Shown: positions 52,860 through 61,181 of the stretch, in pieces
Numbering within the stretch: the stretch's first letter is position 1
Layout: every line of letters starts with the position of its first letter
Assembly (NCBI RefSeq): GCF_001458195.1
Contig: NZ_CYPU01000021.1
Location: 62,001 to 126,000 of the forward strand
Origin: Ruegeria atlantica
GTDB taxonomy: Bacteria; Pseudomonadota; Alphaproteobacteria; Rhodobacterales; Rhodobacteraceae
DNA: 64,000 nt
Direction of reading: 5' to 3'
The notes under the pieces: generated by a model
Told to the model about the DNA's origin: nothing
The model's input: only the letters and a program-made list of their open reading frames with translations
Databases searched by the model: none
Position numbers and translations under genes: made by a program

Positions 52860-53549
52860 TCAATTCCCAGATTGGACATCATCCAAATCTGCGCTCAAAA
52901 CACGCACCGCCAAGGCGCGGGTAATGTCGCGCTTTTCCGATAGCGCAAGCTGGTCCAGTTGCGCCACCACACTGGCGGCAGTTTCAAAGCGCCGGTCCAT
53001 ATGTTTGACCAGATAGGCGATAACCTCGGGGCTGGGGTTCAACTGCCGATCCACGAACAGCTTGGCCAGAACCGCGCCCAGCAATGCGTCATCCGGCGGG
53101 TCAAGCGCTACGTGATGCGCGCCCTCGATCCGGCTTTGGAGATCGGGCAACGGAAGTTGCCAGAAATTAGGGGCCAGCCGTCCAGTCATAAGAAGGGCGT
53201 TGCCTTCGGCCAACACAAGATTGTGCAGGTGAAACAGTGTTTTCTGTTGTTCTAAGTCGTGCGCGATCATCGGGACGTCTTCAACCGCGACAGGCGCGCG
53301 TGCCAGATCCGGCACGTCTTCGTGACGCACATCTGCGGCCTGAATGATCCGACCACCGGTTTCCGCCGCCCAGACATGTGCCAGATGGGTTTTGCCCGCA
53401 CCCGCAGGGCCGCTCAGAACCAGTTTGTTGCCCGGCCAGGACGTGGCCGAGATCATGGCAACCGCAAGTGCATTCGCGGGAGAGACAAAAAAATCCTCAC
53501 GCCCCAGCGCGGTTTTGGCCGGAAGATCAAAGCTTAGCTGAAGGGCCAT
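52860..53549 (-). CDS. hdaA: HdaA, DnaA-like regulator of replication
   Basis: A 229-residue AAA+ protein of the Hda type, which with the beta clamp turns ATP-DnaA to ADP-DnaA. The clamp-binding peptide QLSFDLPAK is at the N-terminus. LVLSGPAGAGKTHLAHVWAA is Walker A, and the AAA+ sensor regions follow (TGRLAPNFWQLPLPDLQSRI, AKLFVDRQLNPSPEVIAYLV). Domain length lacks the DnaA DNA-binding domain, as expected. ATG 53549 is 1 base after the stop of perM and starts MALQLSFDLP. The gene order perM-hdaA-ppx points to a shared transcript. Confidence 0.94.
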   Translation of the reverse strand: MALQLSFDLPAKTALGREDFFVSPANALAVAMISATSWPGNKLVLSGPAGAGKTHLAHVWAAETGGRIIQAADVRHEDVPDLARAPVAVEDVPMIAHDLEQQKTLFHLHNLVLAEGNALLMTGRLAPNFWQLPLPDLQSRIEGAHHVALDPPDDALLGAVLAKLFVDRQLNPSPEVIAYLVKHMDRRFETAASVVAQLDQLALSEKRDITRALAVRVLSADLDDVQSGN

Positions 53550-53550
53550 C

Positions 53551-54624
53551 TTACAGGTCTTCCTGATCCGCGCTTTCGAGGCCGGTATACAGGCGGCTGC
53601 CCAAATAGACCGATGTTGCGTACCGCGCCAGCACTCCCAGCGCTGCGGCAACGGGCACCGCGATCAGCATCCCGACAAAGCCGAACAAGGCACCGAAAAC
53701 TGACAGAGCCAGCAGCAACCATACTGGGTGCAAACCCACTGAGCTACCTACAAGCTTTGGCGTTAGGAAATTGCCTTCGGTTACCTGACCCAGCGCAAAG
53801 ATACCGGCAACCAGACCGATTTGCGCCCAATCCCCCCAGAACTGGAACAGTGCCAAACCAATTGCCAGCGTGCCGCCGATCAGCGCGCCGAGGTAGGGAA
53901 TGAATGTAACCAGACCCGCGATGAAACCGACGATCAGTCCGAACTGCAGGCCGACCGCCATCAGCGCCACGGCATAATAGGTGCCAAGGATCAGGCAGAC
54001 CGTGCCCATACCGCGAACGAATGAGGCCAGAACCGCGTCAATTTCACCGGCCAGGCGTTTGATCGTGGGGGCGTGATCGCGTGGCAGCAGATCCCCGATC
54101 CGGGCAATCATGCGGTCCCAGTCCAGCAACATGTAGACGGCCACTACCGGCACGATAACCAACAGAACGACGACGTTGATCGCGGAACCCAATGAGGCCG
54201 CGACGGATTGCAATACATCGCCTGTTTTGGACTTCAGTGTTTCACCCAGTGAGACGAGGAATTGGTGCGAATTGGATTCGCGGTCAAGAAGCGACGGGAA
54301 CTGTTGTTCGATGAAGCTGCGCAGCTGTTGGAACAGGCTCGGCATAACTTCGACCAATTCGATCAACTGGGTAATCAGCGCGGGAACAACCATCAGGATC
54401 GCCAGAGCAAAGCCCAGAATGCCAACAACTGTGATGATCGCAGTGGCTGCCATGCGCGACAGGCCCAGATTTTCCAGCCGATCTGCGATCGGATCAAGGA
54501 AATAGGCGATCGCACCGCCAATCACAAAGGGTAGCAAAACGTCGCCAAGTGCCCATAGGCAAAGCACAAAAATGGCAGCCGCGACGCCCCAATACCTGAG
54601 TTGATCCTTTACCGGCAAGGCCAT
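53551..54624 (-). CDS. AI-2E family transporter (PerM-like)
   Basis: A 357-residue inner-membrane protein of the AI-2E/PerM family with seven to eight hydrophobic segments and a cytoplasmic middle helical region (VEVMPSLFQQLRSFIEQQFP). Family blocks are IAYFLDPIADRLENLGLSRM, GFIAGLVTFIPYLGALIGGT and NFLTPKLVGSSVGLHPVWLL. Members are called autoinducer-2 exporters, but many have other roles, and Na+/H+ or cell-wall precursor transport has been suggested. ATG 54624 is natural. It is the first gene of the perM-hdaA-ppx unit and lies 1 base before hdaA. Confidence 0.93.
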   Translation of the reverse strand: MALPVKDQLRYWGVAAAIFVLCLWALGDVLLPFVIGGAIAYFLDPIADRLENLGLSRMAATAIITVVGILGFALAILMVVPALITQLIELVEVMPSLFQQLRSFIEQQFPSLLDRESNSHQFLVSLGETLKSKTGDVLQSVAASLGSAINVVVLLVIVPVVAVYMLLDWDRMIARIGDLLPRDHAPTIKRLAGEIDAVLASFVRGMGTVCLILGTYYAVALMAVGLQFGLIVGFIAGLVTFIPYLGALIGGTLAIGLALFQFWGDWAQIGLVAGIFALGQVTEGNFLTPKLVGSSVGLHPVWLLLALSVFGALFGFVGMLIAVPVAAALGVLARYATSVYLGSRLYTGLESADQEDL

Positions 54625-54714
54625 GCTTGTCCCCTTGTTTTTGGCTCTTACCGGTGTTCTTGGCGTAACCGGTCCCGCGATGCAAGCGGTTCATGCCTTG
54701 GGGATTTTCAGGAA

Positions 54715-55689
54715 TTATGAGTCCAGCGTTCCGAGCTCGGGCGTATCAGCCGTAGCGGTTTCATCGGGCCAGTTTGTGCGCCAGATTTCGGCCGACCAAT
54801 GCCCGCAGTGAACCGCAGGGCGATCAAAGCCGGGCAGCGGCGGCAACAGTGGCTCGACGATCACGTCGTGACGCGGAACAGCGAAATAAGGGAAGGAATA
54901 GCGTTCTTTGCCAGATTTGTTGACCACCTGATGCGGCGTTGATTTCAATTGGCCACCCGACCAAAGCTCAAGCATGTCGCCGATATTCACGATAAAGCCG
55001 CCGGGTGGGCAATCCGGGGTGATCCATCCGCCATCGCGTGTCTGCACTTCTAGCCCGCCAACGGGGTCGGGGGCGATAATCGTCAGGGCATCCGTGTCCT
55101 TGTGGGGATGAATGCCAAAGCCTTCCTCATCCGGTGCCTGCGGTGGATAGTGCAACAGCGTCATATTTGTCATGGGGATGGCAAAGGCCGCTTTCAGGAC
55201 GTTGGGCTTCAGACTCAGCCCAATTTCAAGCGCGCCCAGCAGCAGTTCGGCCACGTGGTCCAGTTGCGACCAATACTCCAATATCACTTCGCGCGCGCCC
55301 TGTACTTCAGTTGGCCAGAGGTTCGGGCCATAAAGCGCACAGTCATCACGAACCGGGTGGTCCTCGGAAACTTCGAAATGAAGCTTGTAACCTTCGTATT
55401 TGTCCGCCTTGCCCGAGCCATCATTGGGCGTGAAGAAACCCATGGGGATATATCCGCGATAGTTGTTGCGTGTGATGGCCTGATCCCACTTGCTCTGTTC
55501 GTCGATGTCAAAGATCGCGCGCGTCTTGGCACGGACCTGATTAACGGTGTCAGGCGAAACCCCAGTGCCCGTGATGGAGAGAAAGCCGATGTCGGTGCAG
55601 GCGTCCAATATCCGCTGAACGGTTGCGTCATGGTCCGGATGGGCCGCGTCTTGCAGCGGAGAGATGTCGATCGTGGGGATTGACTGCAT
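54715..55689 (-). CDS. Isopenicillin N synthase-like 2OG/Fe(II) oxygenase
   Basis: A 324-residue non-haem iron oxygenase of the isopenicillin N synthase/2OG-Fe(II) family. The iron ligands can be placed: His196 and Asp198 in HPHKDTDAL, and His253 in KSTPHQVVN, with Arg263 of RYSFPYF in the 2-oxoglutarate carboxylate position. The N-terminal IPTIDISPLQ is typical. The substrate is unknown. ATG 55689 overlaps the stop of the upstream FAD gene by one base (TGATG), so the two are translationally coupled. A BetI-like site upstream of the pair hints at control by choline/betaine signals. Confidence 0.9.
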   Translation of the reverse strand: MQSIPTIDISPLQDAAHPDHDATVQRILDACTDIGFLSITGTGVSPDTVNQVRAKTRAIFDIDEQSKWDQAITRNNYRGYIPMGFFTPNDGSGKADKYEGYKLHFEVSEDHPVRDDCALYGPNLWPTEVQGAREVILEYWSQLDHVAELLLGALEIGLSLKPNVLKAAFAIPMTNMTLLHYPPQAPDEEGFGIHPHKDTDALTIIAPDPVGGLEVQTRDGGWITPDCPPGGFIVNIGDMLELWSGGQLKSTPHQVVNKSGKERYSFPYFAVPRHDVIVEPLLPPLPGFDRPAVHCGHWSAEIWRTNWPDETATADTPELGTLDS

Positions 55690-57053
55690 CAGTGAATCCT
55701 CACGCCTTGCCGGTCCAGTTCCGCGTGAACAGGGGCAAGGTTCATCGCGTGTAGGTCCTGATTGCTTTTTAGCGATAAGGCTGCAGCAATTCCCGCACCC
55801 TGTCCCATGACCGCGCAACAGGCCATGTTGCGGGTTGCAGCGTGGGCAACTTTGTCCGCACCGTGCGAGCGGCCCGCAACCAAGAGGCCTTTGACGCCTT
55901 TGGGCAGCATCGAGCGATAGGGCACCTGCATATACCGCCCCGTGGTCGGCAGGATCAGTATGCCATAGCCATCGATGAACTCGGGATAGATACCGATTGT
56001 ATCCTCGAACCGGCCCTGATGGCGGGCGTCATCTTCAGTCATGTTATAGACCGCGTCAATCTTACGTGTGTCACGGATTCCGATGGTCATCCCAAAATTG
56101 CGCAGCCGCGCGTTTTCACACCCCGGCATAAAGCGACGAAGCGCCTCGATTGCCAGCATGGATTGGCGGCGGCCTTCAATCTCGCCCTTTGTCAGACTGT
56201 CGGGGTCGGTCCCGTCGATTTCGCCCAGATGGATGAGGTTCATGTAAGTGAGCTCGCCCGTGTCGTGCATTGCACCCCATGTGCCCGCGATAGTGTTCAG
56301 ATGCGGCGGGATCAGGCCCTGATCGATGGCCTGCTGGAACGGCTTGTGCACGAACGGAGAGAACATGTCGTCTTCTTTGCCCGAAGTTTCGATGTTCCAC
56401 TCGCCGCCGCCGCCCCAATCCTTGTAGGTCTGGGGATCTGCCTTGACGCCCTCCATAAAGGCGCGTTTGTCGACCCCGGCCAGATGGAACATCACCGAAG
56501 CGGCCATCATGTCTTCGCGGGCGGTCTTGTGCGTCGGCGCGCCTGCGCGGTGGGCAACATCGGCGTCGCCGGTGGCGTCGATCACAACCTTTGCCAGAAT
56601 CGCTTCGCGCCCAGCTTTGGATTCAGTAATGATGCCGGTGATCCGGTCACCTTCCATGATCGGAGCGACGAATTGCCGGTGCAGCATCGGATGAACGCCT
56701 GCCTCTTCAACTAGCTTGTCGGCCACTAGCTTAAAACCCTCGCTGTCCAACTCATAGCTCAGCGACTGGCTCTCAGGTACGGCAGCACCCATGTCCTTGG
56801 CGCGGGTCTCGAACTCCATGCCGATTCCACCAGCTTCGACCGTCTGTTCATGGCGATACCAGGCGAAGCCCTCAACGCCCACGGCGGTGATGTTGCCACC
56901 CATGCAGCCGAAGCGGTCGACCAGCGACACCTCGACCCCGGCCCGAGCGGCGGCCAGCGCGGCGGCCAGCCCTGCCGGTCCTGACCCGACCACAAGAACG
57001 TCTGTCTGATGAACAACCGGTATTTGACGCGCGGGTTCCTGAATGGTTTGCAT
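55689..57053 (-). CDS. FAD-dependent oxidoreductase (FAD_oxidored family)
   Basis: A 454-residue flavoprotein of the FAD-dependent oxidoreductase family PF12831. The dinucleotide fold is VLVVGSGPAGLAAALAAARA at residue 19. FGCMGGNITAVGVEGFAWYR, with Cys and the GGN motif, and VVIDATGDADVAHRAGAPTH are hallmark sites of this family, whose members occur with amino-acid, sugar or methylated-compound degradation genes. The C-terminal GRSHGADKVAHAATRNMACC completes the FAD site. ATG 57053 has GGGGGCACC upstream. It is the first gene of the operon with the 2OG oxygenase. It is divergent from proS, with a BetI-like element 45 bases in front. Confidence 0.88.
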   Translation of the reverse strand: MQTIQEPARQIPVVHQTDVLVVGSGPAGLAAALAAARAGVEVSLVDRFGCMGGNITAVGVEGFAWYRHEQTVEAGGIGMEFETRAKDMGAAVPESQSLSYELDSEGFKLVADKLVEEAGVHPMLHRQFVAPIMEGDRITGIITESKAGREAILAKVVIDATGDADVAHRAGAPTHKTAREDMMAASVMFHLAGVDKRAFMEGVKADPQTYKDWGGGGEWNIETSGKEDDMFSPFVHKPFQQAIDQGLIPPHLNTIAGTWGAMHDTGELTYMNLIHLGEIDGTDPDSLTKGEIEGRRQSMLAIEALRRFMPGCENARLRNFGMTIGIRDTRKIDAVYNMTEDDARHQGRFEDTIGIYPEFIDGYGILILPTTGRYMQVPYRSMLPKGVKGLLVAGRSHGADKVAHAATRNMACCAVMGQGAGIAAALSLKSNQDLHAMNLAPVHAELDRQGVRIH

Positions 57054-57097
57054 GGGTGCCCCCTGGAATTGGTATTTCAGTCACAATTGAAAACCCT

Positions 57098-57112
57098 GAC
57101 TGGCGGGTCAAT
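57098..57112. promoter_or_regulatory. BetI-like element upstream of the FAD/oxygenase operon
   Basis: GACTGGCGGGTCAAT here matches GATTGACGGGTCAAT at 31111-31125, inside the betI operator, at 13 of 15 bases, and both are followed by an A-run and CC. The core lies 44 bases from the FAD gene start; the betI core lies 45 bases from betI. It is less symmetric than the betI site. Confidence 0.5.
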
Positions 57113-57221
57113 CAAAAAACCGACTGGCCCGAGGTCGCAAATTAACCAATGCATGATTGCCCCCGGCGGGGCTTTGGCATAAGCAACTTTGAAGTCCAAA
57201 TTCACCTTCAAAGGTTCACCA

Positions 57222-58562
57222 ATGCGCCTCAGCCGTTACTTTCTGCCCGTTCTCAAGGAAAACCCCTCCGAGGCCCAGATCGTCAGCCACCGGCTGATGC
57301 TGCGCGCTGGGATGATCAAGCAAGCTGCTGCCGGAATTTATTCATGGTTGCCGCTGGGTTTCAAAGTGCTGCGTAAGCTGGAAAACATCATCCATGAAGA
57401 GCAGGCACGCGCTGGCCACATCGCGATCCAGATGCCCATCATCCAGTCGGCGGACCTGTGGCGCGAATCCGGGCGGTATGATGACTACGGTCAGGAAATG
57501 CTGCGCATGAAAGACCGGCATGACCGGGATATGCTGTTCACGCCGACTGCCGAAGAACTGGTCACCGACATCTTTCGCGGTCATGTGAGCAGCTACAAAG
57601 ACTTGCCGCTGACGCTGTACCAAATCCAGTGGAAGTTCCGCGACGAAATCCGCCCCCGTTTCGGCGTAATGCGTGGCCGCGAATTCTATATGAAGGACGG
57701 CTACAATTTCGACCTGACCAAAGAAGACTCGCTGCACGCCTATAACCGCCATCTGGTCACCTATCTGCGCACGTACGAGCGCATGGGTCTGCAAGCCATC
57801 CCGATGCGAGCCGATTCCGGCCCTATCGGTGGCGACAACACGCACGAGTTCCTCGTTCTGGCCGATACAGGTGAATCTGAGGTGTTCTATGACAGTGCAG
57901 TCACCGACCTGACCTTTGGTGATCGTCAGATCGACTATGACAGCCACGAGCAGTGTCAGGCCATTCTCGAAGAGTTCACCTCGAAATACGCGCGCACGGA
58001 TGAAACCCATGACGAGGCGCTGTTCAACCAAGTCCCCGAAGAGCGTCGCCGTGTGGCGCGTGGGATCGAGGTTGGTCAGATCTTCTACTTTGGCACCAAG
58101 TATTCCGAAGCCATGGGCGCAACTGTTCAAGGCCCCGATGGAAAACCGGTTCCTGTTCACATGGGCAGCCACGGTATCGGCGTCAGCCGCCTGATCGGCG
58201 CGATCATCGAGGCCAGCCATGACGACAAGGGCATCATCTGGCCCGAAGGCGTGACGCCGTTCCATTGCGGTATCGTCAACCTGAAACAGGGTGATGACGA
58301 GGCTGACGCCGCCTGTAACAAGATCTACGGCGCGCTGACTGCGCTGGGCCTCGACCCGTTGTATGATGACCGAAAGGAACGGGCAGGGGGCAAGTTTGCC
58401 ACCATGGACCTGATTGGTTTGCCCTGGCGTATCACCGTTGGCCCGCGCGGTCTGAAAAACGGAGTGGTCGAACTGACCTGTCGCCGTACAGGCGAAAGCG
58501 AGGAGATGTCCCCCGAAGCCGCCGTCACCAAGATCGCCGAGATCTATGAGCGCATCGCCTGA
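57222..58562 (+). CDS. proS: Prolyl-tRNA synthetase, short alpha type
   Basis: A 446-residue class II aminoacyl-tRNA synthetase charging tRNA(Pro). It has the class II motifs ([20 protein letters not shown] region, [20 protein letters not shown] as motif 2, [20 protein letters not shown] as motif 3) and a C-terminal anticodon-binding domain from about residue 350. The editing (INS) domain of E. coli ProS is absent, which is normal for the short alphaproteobacterial form. ATG 57222 ([15 protein letters not shown]) is the standard start. The end overlaps the start of a glycosyltransferase gene by 17 bases. Confidence 0.97.
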   Translation: MRLSRYFLPVLKENPSEAQIVSHRLMLRAGMIKQAAAGIYSWLPLGFKVLRKLENIIHEEQARAGHIAIQMPIIQSADLWRESGRYDDYGQEMLRMKDRHDRDMLFTPTAEELVTDIFRGHVSSYKDLPLTLYQIQWKFRDEIRPRFGVMRGREFYMKDGYNFDLTKEDSLHAYNRHLVTYLRTYERMGLQAIPMRADSGPIGGDNTHEFLVLADTGESEVFYDSAVTDLTFGDRQIDYDSHEQCQAILEEFTSKYARTDETHDEALFNQVPEERRRVARGIEVGQIFYFGTKYSEAMGATVQGPDGKPVPVHMGSHGIGVSRLIGAIIEASHDDKGIIWPEGVTPFHCGIVNLKQGDDEADAACNKIYGALTALGLDPLYDDRKERAGGKFATMDLIGLPWRITVGPRGLKNGVVELTCRRTGESEEMSPEAAVTKIAEIYERIA

Positions 58563-59439
58563 TACCTCAGACGCGCCGCTGATCTCGGTCATCACCGCGA
58601 CCTATGACCTGCTATCGCAAGGACGGCAGGACAGTTTTCGCGAGGTGATCGAGTGCATGGCGCGTCAGAATTGCGACCGGGCTGAGCATATCATTCAGGA
58701 TGGGGCATCGACCGATGGTACGGTCGAGGTTTTACAGGACCTGACTGCGGACGCAGCTCGCACCCGGCTGATAAGCGAACCGGATGCCGGTTTGTATGAC
58801 GCGATGAACAAGGGCGCGAAGGCCGCGCGTGGGAAATATCTGTTGTTCCTGAACTCGGATGACTCGCTGGCATCCGACGACATTTTGAACATCGTCGCTG
58901 ATCGGCTTGAAGCGACACAGCCGGCTTTCCTGTTCGGCTCGACCCTGCGCCGGTTCGAGGATGGGTCGGAAAGCCGAGAGAAACGGATGTCGCTGACTGC
59001 GATTCTGCAGCGGATGCCGTTCTGTCATAACTCTGTGTTGCTGAAGCGGGATGTGTTTTTGGCGCTGGGCGGACATGACACGCAGTTTAGCGTCGCGGCC
59101 GATTACGATCTGATGTTACGCCTTTTGACCGAAGGGTATCAGGGCGAGCGCATTGATGATCCGATATCCATGTTCTGGGGCAGGGGCGTCACCAGCGATG
59201 ATGACGCAACAGCGGAAGACTACGCCCGTGTCTGGATGAATTACTACGGCGGGTACAGGTCGGCCGAAGGCCTGACACAGTCCGATTTCGCTCGATATTA
59301 CCAACGCGGTCACATGCCCGTGGCGCTGATCCTTGAGCGCTTGTTAAAGCCCGGCACGTCGGATGCCATCAAAGCCGCCGCGCGCCATAGTCTGTGGAAG
59401 ACGACGCACCGATCCGTTCAGTTCTGGCGCAGCTTTTAG
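58546..59439 (+). CDS. Family 2 glycosyltransferase
   Basis: A 297-residue GT2-type glycosyltransferase. The GT-A fold is shown by [40 protein letters not shown], and [20 protein letters not shown], where NSDD is the DxD-like nucleotide-sugar and metal site; [20 protein letters not shown] holds the acceptor region with the catalytic Asp. Probably acts on a cell-surface glycan. Its start lies inside the end of proS by 17 bases, which suggests coupled translation. The gene sits between proS and the lol genes, a position where I would expect none, so it may be a later insertion. Confidence 0.92.
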   Translation: MSASPDTSDAPLISVITATYDLLSQGRQDSFREVIECMARQNCDRAEHIIQDGASTDGTVEVLQDLTADAARTRLISEPDAGLYDAMNKGAKAARGKYLLFLNSDDSLASDDILNIVADRLEATQPAFLFGSTLRRFEDGSESREKRMSLTAILQRMPFCHNSVLLKRDVFLALGGHDTQFSVAADYDLMLRLLTEGYQGERIDDPISMFWGRGVTSDDDATAEDYARVWMNYYGGYRSAEGLTQSDFARYYQRGHMPVALILERLLKPGTSDAIKAAARHSLWKTTHRSVQFWRSF

Positions 59440-59444
59440 GCGCG

Positions 59445-59795
59445 TCAGGCCGTCGGTCGGGCGGTCAGAACATCTCCGTCTGCCTCATGGCCCCGTGCGA
59501 CAACGACTGGACGGCCCAGCCGTCGCACCAGATCCCTGAACTCAAGGCCCAGAAAACGCAGACCGCAAATCCGGTCTCCGGTGGTTTGATCGGTTAGGCA
59601 CATCCGTCCATCCCGGAAGACGAGGCGATACCCCTTGTCGTTCAGGATGTCGGTCAGACCAGCCCAGCTTGCAGCGCTGGTAAAGATCGGAAGGATCGTT
59701 GCACGCAGTAGAACTGCGGATTCATAATCCAGTTCTGTTGATGTTTGTCGGACCGAAAATGCGTCCGGTTGTTCAGTTTCAATTCGAATACTCAT
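59445..59795 (-). CDS. Hypothetical protein, glycosyltransferase insertion region
   Basis: A 116-residue soluble protein of unknown function. The second half is the most structured: KGYRLVFRDGRMCLTDQTTG, ICGLRFLGLEFRDLVRRLGR and a beta-rich PVVVARG end. No signal peptide, membrane segment or known motif. ATG 59795 has GGAGCGGGGGTCGCT upstream, which is a strong ribosome site; the longer frame from 59831 adds an unlikely N-terminus. The stop is 5 bases from the end of the convergent GT2 gene. Upstream of it is an A+T-rich 335-base region. Confidence 0.6.
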   Translation of the reverse strand: MSIRIETEQPDAFSVRQTSTELDYESAVLLRATILPIFTSAASWAGLTDILNDKGYRLVFRDGRMCLTDQTTGDRICGLRFLGLEFRDLVRRLGRPVVVARGHEADGDVLTARPTA

Positions 59796-60130
59796 GAGCG
59801 ACCCCCGCTCCAAAAATGTATTTCCCCACAATCAGGGTGACAAAATTTCCAAAAATAAGCAAAATGCGAAATAAAATTGCGATAAGAATGTTGCATTTTG
59901 AGGTCAGTTTGCCTCGCATGCTCACATTAACTTCATACCTGAAACAATGCCGGGCTGTCTGTGAAGAGTGCAACAACCAGAGGTAAATTTTAGCGAATAA
60001 TTATCTTCTTTAGTTTGAGTGACCGTTTGACCAGTGGCCCTACTGATTCGCTTTTTCGAGGCTTTGAGAGTGAATTTGACCGCGCCGAAATTACTGATAA
60101 ACCGAGCAAAACGATGAAAGGGCCTGCGCT
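59796..60130. other. 335-base A+T-rich divergent region
   Basis: Lies between the 116-residue gene (minus) and the DUF6492 gene (plus). It is visibly richer in A and T than the rest of the window, most of all at 59850-60020. No terminator and no convincing coding frame were seen; an ORF at 59990-60238 on the minus strand overlaps the next gene and is rejected. It must carry the two divergent promoters. Confidence 0.5.
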
Positions 60131-61117
60131 GTGCTGAGTTTCGTAACCGTCGTGTATTCTAGGGACTTTCCCTTGCTGGAACTTCAGGCGCTGTCTTTTG
60201 CCCGTTTTGTCGATCCGGACATGGTTTCGTCTATTCACGTGATCATGAATGACTGCGCCGAAGATACGCTCAGGGCAAAAATCGAACCCCTTTTGGCTTC
60301 ATACGGCCCACTGCGATCCAAGGTTCAGGTCCTGGGCGGCGATGACCTGTTGTTGCAGCCCGGACAGTACGCGCGGCGATCCTTGTCGGATCGGATCCTG
60401 ATCGAAAACCGGTTTCGTATTCCCGGCATTCGCAGGCAGGGGTGGCGTGGGTCCAACGGGTATCGCAGTCAGCAAGTTCTGAAGCTGGGTGCCGCGCGCG
60501 TTGCGGCGTCCGAGAACATGGTTATCCTGGACACCAAGAACGTCTTTCTGCGCAGCTTTGACCCGACTGAGTTCTTTGCTGACAATGGTGCGGCGCGTAT
60601 CGCTTTCATCGACGTCCAAAGCGATTACCACCGCAATTGGTTGGTCGAGAGCCTTGATGCACTGGGCGCGTCCGGTACCGACCTCAACGGGTTAAAGACC
60701 ACGACATTTGCGACCCCTTTCGCGATGCGCCGATCCTTGGCCTTGGCGCTGTTGGACGAGATCAATGATCGCTACGGTTCGGTTCAGGCGCTGTTCGGAT
60801 CGCGCAGGCGACCGTCCGAGTTCATGTTGCTGAATGCGTTCTGCCTCAAATCGCCGGATGGCTATGCACAGTGGTTCGAGGACCACGCGCAATGCAATAT
60901 CGGGTTCTGGCCGACCTATTCGCCCGAGGAAATGGCATCGCAGTTGGCGATGCTGGATGATCCCGCTGCATTGACGTTGGGTCTGCATAACCGCGCCTTG
61001 TCGCTGTTGCCCGGCGATCTGCGGGATCGTGTGTTTTCCGAGTTGGAAGACAGGGGTATTTGTACCCGACCGCGCGCCGAAGAGGTGCTAAACCGCGCGG
61101 CAACGCTGACCGGCTGA
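60131..61117 (+). CDS. DUF6492-like putative glycosyltransferase
   Basis: A 328-residue protein that I place tentatively with the DUF6492/glycosyltransferase-like group. It begins LSFVTVVYSRDFPLLELQAL, which is the start of a GT-A fold, has GSNGYRSQQVLKLGAARVAA and VILDTKNVFLRSFDPTEFFA, where DTKN stands at the place of the DxD metal site, and ends with a helical region. It likely works on a surface polymer with the GT2 gene 0.7 kb upstream. The start is GTG 60131 with no strong ribosome site (GAAAGGGCC is near). Next gene: lolC, 64 bases later. Confidence 0.7.
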   Translation: MLSFVTVVYSRDFPLLELQALSFARFVDPDMVSSIHVIMNDCAEDTLRAKIEPLLASYGPLRSKVQVLGGDDLLLQPGQYARRSLSDRILIENRFRIPGIRRQGWRGSNGYRSQQVLKLGAARVAASENMVILDTKNVFLRSFDPTEFFADNGAARIAFIDVQSDYHRNWLVESLDALGASGTDLNGLKTTTFATPFAMRRSLALALLDEINDRYGSVQALFGSRRRPSEFMLLNAFCLKSPDGYAQWFEDHAQCNIGFWPTYSPEEMASQLAMLDDPAALTLGLHNRALSLLPGDLRDRVFSELEDRGICTRPRAEEVLNRAATLTG

Positions 61118-61181
61118 CAACCGGCTTGACCATCCGGTGAAATGCCGAAAGGGTCGCGACAACAAAATAACCGGAGCAGGC

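Noticed and set aside
57342..58595. A 417-residue minus-strand frame across proS
   Set aside because: Antisense to prolyl-tRNA synthetase with no recognisable domain, so a shadow.
59990..60238. 82-residue minus-strand frame between the 116-residue gene and the DUF6492-like gene
   Set aside because: It overlaps the start of the DUF6492-like gene and has no ribosome site or similarity.
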